The position numbers and the translations under genes were made by a program. The notes beneath the pieces are model-generated. The model saw only the letters and a list, made by a program, of their open reading frames with translations. It was not told the DNA's origin and searched no databases. A stretch of 49,154 nucleotides of DNA from a virus: IMG/VR virus record IMGVR_UViG_3300035670_000325, positions 1-49,154 of that record. The stretch is one strand, 5' to 3'. This document shows positions 7,102 to 14,919 of the stretch, one piece after another (position 1 is the stretch's first letter; each line of letters starts with the position of its first letter).

Positions 7102-8022
7102 ATGATTACTCCTACTCATAATAATACTCATATTTCGTCCGATTTTTCGTCTCTGTTAGAGCCAGGACTTAGGGCGATATTCTACAGAGAATATGGTAAT
7201 ATCCCAGAACAGTTTTCACAGATCTTTAAAGTGAAATCATCTAAGAAACAAACAGAAACTGAACTTGGTATGGGTGCTTTCCAAAGCTGGTCGCAAAGAG
7301 TAAATGATACTGATAACGTTACATATCAAAAGATTGGTGAAGGTCTAGAAAGAACATACACACATAGCGAATTTGCATCTGGATTTGCAGTTGGCAAAAG
7401 GTTATACGAAGATGAATTATATAACATCATAAATGAAATGCCTGCTGATTTGGCTCAAGCAGGAAAATATAAAGTTGAAACAGATGCAGCTTCTGTTCTT
7501 AACAATGGTTTTTCAACTAATGGATACGATAGTGTACCTCTATTCTCTGCTTCACATCCATACGAAGGTGATAGTAACAAACCTTCTGGAACACAATCTA
7601 ACTTAGTAACTGGTGCGTTGAATGATACAAATCTTAAATCTGCTATTACTAAACTTAGACAATTAAAGGATAATGGTGGCAAACTAATTGTATTTAAACC
7701 AACACTATTAATTGTTCCACCTCAACTAGAGTTCACAGCATTAGAATTAATTAGGTCTGCTGGTAAAGTTGGTACAGCAGATAATGATGTTAACACTCTA
7801 GCAGGAAGATTGAAAGTTGTTGTATATGACTACTTAACTTCTGAAACAGCATGGTTCGTAGCTGATGGTTCTAGACATAAACTATCATTCTTCTGGAGAA
7901 TTAAGCCAGAGTTTGCTAAGTCAAAAGATTCTGACAACTTTGTTGCTAAGTACAATGGTAGAATGAGATATTCGTACGGGTACTCAGATTGGAGAGGGCT
8001 GGTGGGATCAACAGGGCTTTAA
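7102..8022 (+). CDS. Major capsid protein (Mu gpT-like, HK97 fold)
   Basis: The 306-residue protein is the probable shell subunit. Sequence features fit the gpT-like branch of HK97-fold capsids: an N-arm (SLLEPGLRAIFYREY), a central GVDS-type stretch with PLFSASHP, a helix LKSAITKLRQLKDNGGKLI, the strand KPTLLIVPPQLEFTALELI and a late WFVADG segment. The order scaffold-capsid and the GAGGTG ribosome site support it. The N-terminus looks unprocessed, and no protease gene is visible nearby. A promoter and a free-standing HNH gene interrupt the expected link to the decoration genes. Confidence 0.88.
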   Translation: MITPTHNNTHISSDFSSLLEPGLRAIFYREYGNIPEQFSQIFKVKSSKKQTETELGMGAFQSWSQRVNDTDNVTYQKIGEGLERTYTHSEFASGFAVGKRLYEDELYNIINEMPADLAQAGKYKVETDAASVLNNGFSTNGYDSVPLFSASHPYEGDSNKPSGTQSNLVTGALNDTNLKSAITKLRQLKDNGGKLIVFKPTLLIVPPQLEFTALELIRSAGKVGTADNDVNTLAGRLKVVVYDYLTSETAWFVADGSRHKLSFFWRIKPEFAKSKDSDNFVAKYNGRMRYSYGYSDWRGLVGSTGL

Positions 8023-8029
8023 AAAACAC

Positions 8030-8058
8030 TTGACAACTAGTATGCTTCATAGTATAAT
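8030..8058 (+). promoter_or_regulatory. Consensus promoter for the free-standing HNH gene
   Basis: TTGACA (8030-8035) and TATAAT (8053-8058) are separated by 17 bases, a perfect sigma-A promoter only 8 bases after the capsid gene stop. Predicted start near 8065 gives a short 5' UTR with GGAGG before ATG 8092. It will also boost the decoration genes downstream. Confidence 0.85.
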
Positions 8059-8091
8059 ATTAATATATTAAACCAATGGAGGTATTATACT

Positions 8092-8613
8092 ATGAGCGTA
8101 TGTAAACATTGTAACAACGAATTTGTCAAAAAATCTTATCAACAAGAATATTGCTGTAATGATTGCAAAATTCTAGCTTCTAGAAAGAGAACTTTAGAAA
8201 AGAAACACAATGCACGATACGAAGAATTTGAACAACACAGAATATCAAAATGCCCAGTGTGCGAAAGGGAGTTTGAGAGAGTATTTTCCCCAACATGGAG
8301 ACAACAAAAATACTGTTCTGCTACCTGTAGGAAACGAGTTGAAGTTTTGAACGGTAGTAAAAAAATTACTGATAATTTTTACAAAGATAAGACTAGATTC
8401 AATGGCAACAAACACAACGTTTTAATACGAGATAATTTTGAATGTCAGTTCTGCAAAGCAAAAAAACATCTGGTTATTCATCATTTAGATGGTAGTGGTC
8501 AAAGTGATGACGTTAATAATGAAATGGATAATCTCGTAACACTTTGTAAATCGTGTCACGCAAAATTACATTCGTATATAAACAAGTTTAACAAATCCAA
8601 CAGCACGAGGTGA
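8092..8613 (+). CDS. Free-standing HNH endonuclease with zinc fingers
   Basis: The 173-residue protein contains three Cys clusters: residues 4-26 (CKHC...YCCNDC), residues 55-80 (CPVC...YCSATC) and the HNH nuclease at 110-165 (ECQFCKAKKHLVIHHLDG, NLVTLCKSCHAKLH). The first two resemble zinc ribbons that help DNA binding. It is not in an intron and has its own promoter, as free-standing homing endonucleases do. Its stop codon lies inside the ribosome site of the next gene, suggesting it was inserted between capsid and decoration genes. Confidence 0.88.
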   Translation: MSVCKHCNNEFVKKSYQQEYCCNDCKILASRKRTLEKKHNARYEEFEQHRISKCPVCEREFERVFSPTWRQQKYCSATCRKRVEVLNGSKKITDNFYKDKTRFNGNKHNVLIRDNFECQFCKAKKHLVIHHLDGSGQSDDVNNEMDNLVTLCKSCHAKLHSYINKFNKSNSTR

Positions 8614-8618
8614 TATTG

Positions 8619-8963
8619 ATGGCAAATGTAGCAACCTTATATACAGATAGAAATGCTGTAAATAGTGCATTATCTGTGTTGACATTAACTCTTGATGCGG
8701 ACTATCCAATGCCAGATAACTACGAAGCAGAAGCTGGTGTTATACTTGTAAATCCAGATGCTAAATCTGGAACAGCAACACTAACATATGGTACTGCTGC
8801 TAAAGGAAGGATTGTACACGTAAGAAACACAGGTGCAACATATAGCGTAACTGTTAAAGTATCTGGACAAACAGGGATAACAATTCCTGCTGGATATGAT
8901 GCAACATTACTTGACAATGGAACTGACTTTACTGTATTCGGTGTAGTTAGTTATCAAAACTAA
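8619..8963 (+). CDS. Decoration-like virion protein A
   Basis: The 114-residue product is rich in beta-prone Thr/Val/Gly. Its C-terminal half (VTVKVSGQTGITIPAG, then LLDNGTDFTVFGV) matches the next gene (VIVKVTGQTGVTIGE, TATDFVRV), so the two are tandem paralogues. A small beta-rich protein directly after the capsid gene is probably a head-decoration protein; this is inference from position and composition. ATG 8619 follows GAGGTG by six bases; the in-frame GTG at 8610 overlaps that ribosome site and is rejected. Confidence 0.7.
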   Translation: MANVATLYTDRNAVNSALSVLTLTLDADYPMPDNYEAEAGVILVNPDAKSGTATLTYGTAAKGRIVHVRNTGATYSVTVKVSGQTGITIPAGYDATLLDNGTDFTVFGVVSYQN

Positions 8964-8990
8964 ACAAATAATTTATAGAGGTGATATATT

Positions 8991-9308
8991 ATGGGAGTTT
9001 CACATTTTAGTGCAGTATCTAGTACGTGGAGTGTATTAACTAAAGATGCATCTGCTAATGTAACATTAACAGCACAAGAAGCTGCTGACGTTGGTATATT
9101 GGTTGTTTCGGCAACAGATGGAGATACTGATTATGTAGCATTTCCAGCTGCAATTGAGGGCAAGGTTCTTATAGTTTACAACGCAGATGCAGCAACAGAT
9201 GTTATTGTTAAAGTTACAGGGCAAACAGGTGTAACTATTGGAGAAACAAAACATGCAATTCTAAGATGTACTGCTACTGACTTTGTAAGAGTAACAGCAG
9301 ATGCTTAG
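8991..9308 (+). CDS. Decoration-like virion protein B
   Basis: The 105-residue product is a paralogue of the preceding protein, aligning best over its second half (VKVTGQTGVTI). Both have the same spacing from that motif to a final TDF strand. GAGGTGATATATT precedes the ATG. A GC-rich hairpin follows the stop at 9331, probably ending or attenuating the capsid/decoration transcript. Role inferred as head decoration or fibre. Confidence 0.68.
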   Translation: MGVSHFSAVSSTWSVLTKDASANVTLTAQEAADVGILVVSATDGDTDYVAFPAAIEGKVLIVYNADAATDVIVKVTGQTGVTIGETKHAILRCTATDFVRVTADA

Positions 9309-9330
9309 TAAACAATAAACTACTACTATG

Positions 9331-9355
9331 GGTGGGCAAATCGCCCACCTATTTT
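9331..9355 (+). terminator. Hairpin after the decoration genes
   Basis: GGTGGGC-AAATC-GCCCACC is a 7-bp GC-rich stem followed by TATTTTAAT. The T-tract is short, so it may be a partial terminator that raises the ratio of capsid/decoration to tail transcripts. Confidence 0.55.
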
Positions 9356-9372
9356 AATATAGAGGTGATAAT

Positions 9373-9984
9373 ATGGCAGACACTAATATTACCAAACAAG
9401 GACATTTACTTAAACTTGTAGATAATGGAGATGGTACGTTTAGTCACGCAGTTGAACTACTAAAAGGTGGTACTTATATTGGTGGCACAAATCCACTTCA
9501 AGTAAAAAGTAATGGTTCGCAAGTATATACAACAATAACTAGACCAAACAATACTACTGCATACACAGCAGGAGACGTTGTTGGTGCTGACCCAGCAAGT
9601 AACATGATATTCGCAGAGGTTGCACGTTCTAATGGTAGTGATGTCATAATAATGGGCTGTCATATACAGATGGAGACTAACGCAGTACCAAGTGGTATGG
9701 GTGCATTTAGATTGCATCTATACAGTGCCGCTCCTACTGCAATTGCTGATAATTCCGCTTACAATCTACCAAGCGGAGATAGGGCAAGTTATCTTGGTTT
9801 TATAAACCTAGATACTCCAAAAGATTTAGGTGATACATTGTGGAGTGAGAATAATAATGTTAACAAGAAAATTCAACTAGCAAGCAACTCAACATCTCTA
9901 TATGGAATAGTCGAAACTATCGGAGCATTTACTCCTGCCGCTAGTGTTGTTATGGAGGTCACGTTAGAGGTTGTGGAGGTGTAA
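9373..9984 (+). CDS. Virion-associated beta-rich protein
   Basis: The 203-residue protein opens with LLKLVDNGDGTFSHAVEL, a short motif also found in the 11609 gene (IRLVDNGDGTYAI) and common in phage surface proteins. The rest is beta-rich (FAEVARSNGSDVIIMGCHIQ, FRLHLYSAAPTAI). GAGGTGATAAT precedes the ATG and the next gene starts 3 bases after its stop. It is probably a fibre, decoration or neck-associated protein; exact role unknown. Confidence 0.65.
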   Translation: MADTNITKQGHLLKLVDNGDGTFSHAVELLKGGTYIGGTNPLQVKSNGSQVYTTITRPNNTTAYTAGDVVGADPASNMIFAEVARSNGSDVIIMGCHIQMETNAVPSGMGAFRLHLYSAAPTAIADNSAYNLPSGDRASYLGFINLDTPKDLGDTLWSENNNVNKKIQLASNSTSLYGIVETIGAFTPAASVVMEVTLEVVEV

Positions 9985-9987
9985 TCC

Positions 9988-11319
9988 ATGAATAAAGTTG
10001 TAGAAAAGATTATATTGGATGGAAACAACATTCCAATTGGCAATCAGATGTTTAGGGATTACGGCTTAAAGCCTGCCACAGCATACTCACTCAGACGTTT
10101 ATACAATGATGCGTATAGAGCAATCCGAGTGAGAGACGACACAGGCACAGAAACCGACATCGGCTTCAACGGACGTGACCTTGACACCGCAACGCTACAG
10201 AGTTGGTTGCAGAGGAATCAGGTGGCGAGCACACCGCTTGGGACAGATGCTGATGCTAATGGGGTTAGTGATGGGTGGAGTAAGCTGGGAATCAATGGTG
10301 GTACAGGGAACGCAACAATTGAAGATTTTACACAAAAGCTTGAGTTAACTGGTTCAACACAAGCATTTAGTTCGTACAACATATATAAAAGTGTTGATTT
10401 AACTCTAGTTAGCGGTAACGTACTAAATTTTAAAATAAAGTACAAAAAAACAACAACTTTACACACAACAAGATGTGGCATAGGGGTTGATTGGTATAAT
10501 GGTGCTTCATACATTAGTACAAGTTCTATATTAGAATCAACAGATTCAGACGAATTTATAAATATTGAGGGAAGTAGAACCGCTCCAGCAAATGCTACTA
10601 TCGCTAAAATATATATAAGAATTCAGGCAGATAATGCAATAGGAGCAACTGGCTCAGCATGGTTCAAAGACGCATCCGTCACAATCTCTAACCAATCCGC
10701 ATACGTCACGACATGGTACGACCAAAGTGGTAACGGCAGAAATGCAACGCAGGCAACGGCAGATAATCAGCCGAGAATTGTTAATGCAGGTGTTTTAGAA
10801 ACGATGAGTGGAAAACCTACAGTGAATTATAGTGGCAACCAAAAATTAGTAACGAGTGAGTCAATATCAAGTTTAGCGAGCATTAGCATAGTAGCTAATA
10901 GTACCGCTGAGGCTGGAACTAATTTACGCTTGATTTCGTTGGGTACTGGTAGTACTACTCAGTTGAGCCATTACTACAACATTGCAACTACATTGTTTGC
11001 AATTGGATATCGATACCCAGAATTTGAAAATATTAGAATTACATTGTCACTGATTGATTATCTAGCGACTAAAATTATTTCCTATACTAGAGCAACAACA
11101 ACCTATCAAGGTGCATGGATAAACGGGGTGTCAATCGGAACTAATGTTGATGCAACAACCACTTTTACAGACAAGCTAACAATTGGTAATTCCGATATTG
11201 CCAACACTGCATGGATAGGTAAACTAAGCGAATTAATAATAACCGAACCGCTTACCGACTTACAAAGACAAAAACTAGAACGTGATCAAAGTCGTTATTA
11301 CTCAGTTTCATTAGAATAG
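9988..11319 (+). CDS. Putative receptor-binding protein with split ConA-like lectin domain
   Basis: The 443-residue protein has two parts of one lectin-like module: AYSLRRLYNDAYRAIRVR to LDTATLQSW (32-73), and AYVTTWYDQSGNGRNATQ to the C-terminus (238-443). These normally lie close together in phage ConA/LamG-type proteins. Here a roughly 155-residue beta-sandwich resembling a carbohydrate-binding module (about 80-235) sits between them. The lectin parts use visibly GC-richer DNA than the insert and neighbours. GGAGGTG precedes the ATG. A glycan-binding tail or fibre role is likely; no enzyme activity is claimed. Confidence 0.7.
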   Translation: MNKVVEKIILDGNNIPIGNQMFRDYGLKPATAYSLRRLYNDAYRAIRVRDDTGTETDIGFNGRDLDTATLQSWLQRNQVASTPLGTDADANGVSDGWSKLGINGGTGNATIEDFTQKLELTGSTQAFSSYNIYKSVDLTLVSGNVLNFKIKYKKTTTLHTTRCGIGVDWYNGASYISTSSILESTDSDEFINIEGSRTAPANATIAKIYIRIQADNAIGATGSAWFKDASVTISNQSAYVTTWYDQSGNGRNATQATADNQPRIVNAGVLETMSGKPTVNYSGNQKLVTSESISSLASISIVANSTAEAGTNLRLISLGTGSTTQLSHYYNIATTLFAIGYRYPEFENIRITLSLIDYLATKIISYTRATTTYQGAWINGVSIGTNVDATTTFTDKLTIGNSDIANTAWIGKLSELIITEPLTDLQRQKLERDQSRYYSVSLE

Positions 11320-11328
11320 GAGGTATTT

Positions 11329-11598
11329 ATGAAAGTATTACACGGAGAAGGATACATAGAAGCAAGGCTATATGGAATTATAGCAGAAATGTTTTATTCC
11401 ATTTACGGCAGATTAGCAAAAGAAAATGATGTTACAACACAGTTGACAGGTACTGTAGTAACAAATGCAACGACAGAAGAAGTAGGGTATTTGATTGACC
11501 CGAATAGTCAATATTTTAATTTGTTGCCCGAAGTACACGCAAATAGGTTGGTTGATGTAGTTGAGGGTGATGGGTGGATGGACAACACCGAGGAATGA
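11329..11598 (+). CDS. Hypothetical virion-module protein
   Basis: This 89-residue product starts after TAGGAGGTATTT. It has a helical N-terminus (YIEARLYGIIAEMFYSIYGR) and an acidic end (DVVEGDGWMDNTEE). It is wedged between the lectin-like protein and the VDNGDGTY protein, so it may be a chaperone or small fibre component. I do not recognise a family. Confidence 0.6.
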   Translation: MKVLHGEGYIEARLYGIIAEMFYSIYGRLAKENDVTTQLTGTVVTNATTEEVGYLIDPNSQYFNLLPEVHANRLVDVVEGDGWMDNTEE

Positions 11599-11608
11599 GG
11601 TGATTAGT

Positions 11609-12412
11609 TTGGCAGATACTAAATTATTTATAAACAGATTACCAATACGTTTAGTAGATAATGGTGATGGTACTTATGCCATCACTACAACTACAAATGG
11701 TCAAATAACAATAGCTACATTGCCAGAACTACCAGAAGGAAATAATAACATAGGTAACGTAGATATAGTTACTATGCCAAGTATACCAGCTGGAACAAAT
11801 AATATAGGTGATGTTGATATACTAACACTACCAGAACTACCTTCTGGTGATAATAACATAGGTAACGTAGATATAGTTACATTACCATCTGCACAATTAG
11901 AAGGTGTTACAAATGGCATAAGGTCAATTATGACAGACCATGAACAAATACATCTTGGCAATGGTTATGTGTTATCTCATTTTGGTAGTGTTGCTAGTTC
12001 TGGTGAATTATTAATACAACTAGATGTGCCAGCAAATGATTATGTACATTTAAAGAAATGGTCATTGTGGACAGATTCACCAATAGCAAAACTAGAGATT
12101 GTTGAAGCACCAACACTAACAGATGGAACTACAGCAATCAATATTGTAAATAAACGTAGGGTAGGAACACCAGATGCAAGTTTATGTTCTGCATTTTCAG
12201 ACCCAACAGCAATTAGTGGTGGTACTATTTTAGAAACTACATATGTTGGTGGTGGTGGTACTGGTGGATTTAAATCTGGTGGTACGAACAGTGTGGAAGA
12301 TGAATATGTTTTAAACCCAAGCACAACTTATTTATTTAGAGTAACCAATTTAGATTCATCTGCTAGAACATGTGCTATACATATGTTATGGTATGAGGAA
12401 TCTGGCGGTTAG
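11609..12412 (+). CDS. Virion protein with NIGNVDI beta-repeats
   Basis: The 267-residue protein begins MADTKLFINRLPIRLVDNGD and then has three roughly 19-residue repeats of the pattern LPxLPxGxNNIGNVDIVT between about residues 35 and 95. Such repeats are typical of trimeric fibre stalks. A beta-rich C-terminal part (LLIQLDVPANDYVHLKKWSL, SSARTCAIHMLWYEE) may be a head-binding or surface domain. The start is TTG 11609 with GAGGTG eight bases upstream; an ATG/GTG further upstream lies within the previous gene. Likely fibre or decoration. Confidence 0.7.
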   Translation: MADTKLFINRLPIRLVDNGDGTYAITTTTNGQITIATLPELPEGNNNIGNVDIVTMPSIPAGTNNIGDVDILTLPELPSGDNNIGNVDIVTLPSAQLEGVTNGIRSIMTDHEQIHLGNGYVLSHFGSVASSGELLIQLDVPANDYVHLKKWSLWTDSPIAKLEIVEAPTLTDGTTAINIVNKRRVGTPDASLCSAFSDPTAISGGTILETTYVGGGGTGGFKSGGTNSVEDEYVLNPSTTYLFRVTNLDSSARTCAIHMLWYEESGG

Positions 12413-12423
12413 GAGGTGTTGAT

Positions 12424-12858
12424 ATGGCATACACACTTGCAAATGCTATAACTGCAACACGTAGACATTTGAAAGATACAACAGAAAATGTTTGGACAGA
12501 TGCCGACATTACAGCTTTTGTAAATGAAGCAATATTGGTTATTAAAGATTCTGTGCCAGAGTATTTTACTGATTTAGATGAAGTAACAAATACAACAGAT
12601 GAAATAGATATAGATAGTCGTTATACATATTTAATACCATTGTTTTCATCATCTAGATGTTTTGACCAAGATGAACAATTCTATAGAGCAACAAAACAAA
12701 TGAATGAGTTTGAAGCAAGATTAGAAACAGCAACAGAGAAGATATATATGAGCGATGCATATGCAACAGCAACAACAAACGTAGAATCAGAATCGGTAGA
12801 AGATGTGTACTCTGACACAGCAGATTCTGACGATAATGTACCAGAACTTTCTCCATAA
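12424..12858 (+). CDS. Head-tail connector/adaptor protein
   Basis: The 144-residue protein has AITATRRHLKDTTENVWTDA and DITAFVNEAILVIKDSVPEY, the helical signature seen in phage adaptor proteins that bind under the portal. The C-terminus is acidic and disordered. GGAGGTGTTGAT precedes the ATG and the large tail protein follows 13 bases later. Position between head and tail genes supports the call. Confidence 0.7.
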   Translation: MAYTLANAITATRRHLKDTTENVWTDADITAFVNEAILVIKDSVPEYFTDLDEVTNTTDEIDIDSRYTYLIPLFSSSRCFDQDEQFYRATKQMNEFEARLETATEKIYMSDAYATATTNVESESVEDVYSDTADSDDNVPELSP

Positions 12859-12871
12859 GGAGGTGAGATAA

Positions 12872-14908
12872 TTGGCATTTATACAAAAAAATACCCCTCC
12901 AAAACAAGATATAAGGTCGTTTAAAGTAAACAGATATGAGGGTGGATTGAATAACGTTGATTCGCCATTTTCTATTAAAGAAAATCAAAGTCCAGACTTA
13001 TTAAATGTAATTACATTTGAAATAGGTGCTGTCGAAACAAGACCAGGTTCTTTTAAATTTATAACAGATGTGTTGGGAGAAACAATAAAAAAGATATTTT
13101 TATATGAGAAAACTGGTTTATCTTTATTTCTACTATCTAGTGCAACTAAATTATATAAAATAAATACAACTGGTGGAACTATAACAGAGGTATGTTCTGT
13201 ATCAAATGTTATTAGTGGTGAACAACATGATGGATTGTTTTACTTTGTAGATGGCACTAAATATAGAGTTTATGATGGAACTAATTTATATGAAATTACA
13301 CAACCATCAACAATTACTGGAACATCACAAGCTGGTGGTGCAGATACAATCACACTAAATACATCTGCAAGTGGAACTAATGATATATATAATGGTTGGG
13401 AGGTTTATATAGTAAGTGGTACTGGTTCTGGTCAAACAAGAACTATATCTGATTATGTAGGAGCAACAAAAGTAGCAACAGTATCTTCTGCTTGGGACAC
13501 ACAACCAGACCACACATCTGTATATTACATTACAAGCACAGCACAGGGTGTAGTTACAACAGTTGGTGCACCTACATATACAAAGACATATTCGCCAACA
13601 TATTTAGAATTTGCAGATGTGTATAAAGGTGCTAACAACATAACAGATATATTGGGATGTAAAAGAGTTTTGTATCATAAATCAAGGTTCTTTTTCTCTA
13701 ATAATGCAACATATCCAAACACATTATTTTACACTAACGTATCAACAGAAACTGGTGATTTGGGGCAACCAAATATGTACTATGTACCATCAAATCAATA
13801 CAGTTTAGTTGCAACAGATGATGCAGATGATGTTAAAGGTTGTGTATCATTTAATGATGTGTTGTGTATATTTAAAGCCAAAACAATATTTGCACTATAT
13901 GGTTATGACGAATCAGACTTTGATTTGAAAGAAATATCAGTAGCAATTGGAACTGTAAATATAGAAACTGTATCTCAAGTTAATAACAAATTATTTTATC
14001 TTGGCAGTAATGGCATAGTTTATTCGTTATACGATGTACGGACAGATTACAAGAAACTTTTAACTGTATCTGTTAGTGATACAATAGATTTAAACAAAGC
14101 ACCTATAAGTGTTTATGATACAGATTGGAACGATTCAAGAGCAATATTTTTTGACAAGTACTATATATTATCAATTAGTGATAAAACATTAGTTTATATT
14201 CTTGATTTAGGATGGGTTGTTTGGGATAACTTGAACCCTACTTGTTTTTTAAAGTACAACAACAACTTACTGTTTACAAACTCTAATAAGTATATTTATA
14301 GGTTACCATTTAAACGTTTTTATTTGACAGAAACATTTACAGCAGACCCAGACCAAACAGATTTTGTTGTTGAAAAAGGTTATTTAAATGAACTAGGTAC
14401 TGATGCAGATGCTACTGTTAAAGTAAATAGTGTAGCAGTCTCAGCACAAAAGGTAAACAATACAACAGCACGAATAACTGCTTGCACTGGTGGCGAAACA
14501 GTAACAATTGAATATTTATCATTAATACCATATAATGATGATGGAACTTCATATGAAGCATACTGGGAAAGTAAAGATTATGATTTTGGCTTTCCTGGAT
14601 TTACTAAACAATTTAGAAGGTTATACATAACAGCCAACACATACAAATACTTTACATCTAAAATTAACTTTGATTTGCTTATAGATTATTACGAGTATTC
14701 TACTGGTTTTACTATGAAGAATCAAATAACATTGTGGGGGCAAGCACAGTTTGGAGATACATTTATAGATAGAAATATAGTGAACTCTGTACCAATTACA
14801 ATTAACAAACGTGGTAAGATAGTTAGGTTTAAAGTATATAATGACCAATTAGACCAGCCATTTAAAATGTATAATATATTTGGCGAAACAATTGTAAGAC
14901 ACAAATAG
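12872..14908 (+). CDS. Large beta-propeller-like tail (stabilisation/tube) protein
   Basis: The 678-residue protein begins with NRYEGGLNNVDSPFSIKENQ and ITFEIGAVETRPG, a start typical of podovirus tail proteins that contact the connector. Repeated blades follow (IFLYEKTGLSLFLLS, LFYFVDGTKYRVYDG, CIFKAKTIFALYGYDESDF, KLFYLGSNGIVYSLYD, DKTLVYILDLGWVVWDN). The C-terminal third is a beta domain with PYNDDGTSYEAYWESKDYDF. Start is TTG 12872 behind AAGGAGGTG. It probably forms or stabilises the tail hub; the assignment rests on architecture. Confidence 0.75.
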   Translation: MAFIQKNTPPKQDIRSFKVNRYEGGLNNVDSPFSIKENQSPDLLNVITFEIGAVETRPGSFKFITDVLGETIKKIFLYEKTGLSLFLLSSATKLYKINTTGGTITEVCSVSNVISGEQHDGLFYFVDGTKYRVYDGTNLYEITQPSTITGTSQAGGADTITLNTSASGTNDIYNGWEVYIVSGTGSGQTRTISDYVGATKVATVSSAWDTQPDHTSVYYITSTAQGVVTTVGAPTYTKTYSPTYLEFADVYKGANNITDILGCKRVLYHKSRFFFSNNATYPNTLFYTNVSTETGDLGQPNMYYVPSNQYSLVATDDADDVKGCVSFNDVLCIFKAKTIFALYGYDESDFDLKEISVAIGTVNIETVSQVNNKLFYLGSNGIVYSLYDVRTDYKKLLTVSVSDTIDLNKAPISVYDTDWNDSRAIFFDKYYILSISDKTLVYILDLGWVVWDNLNPTCFLKYNNNLLFTNSNKYIYRLPFKRFYLTETFTADPDQTDFVVEKGYLNELGTDADATVKVNSVAVSAQKVNNTTARITACTGGETVTIEYLSLIPYNDDGTSYEAYWESKDYDFGFPGFTKQFRRLYITANTYKYFTSKINFDLLIDYYEYSTGFTMKNQITLWGQAQFGDTFIDRNIVNSVPITINKRGKIVRFKVYNDQLDQPFKMYNIFGETIVRHK

Positions 14909-14919
14909 GAGGTGTGAAT

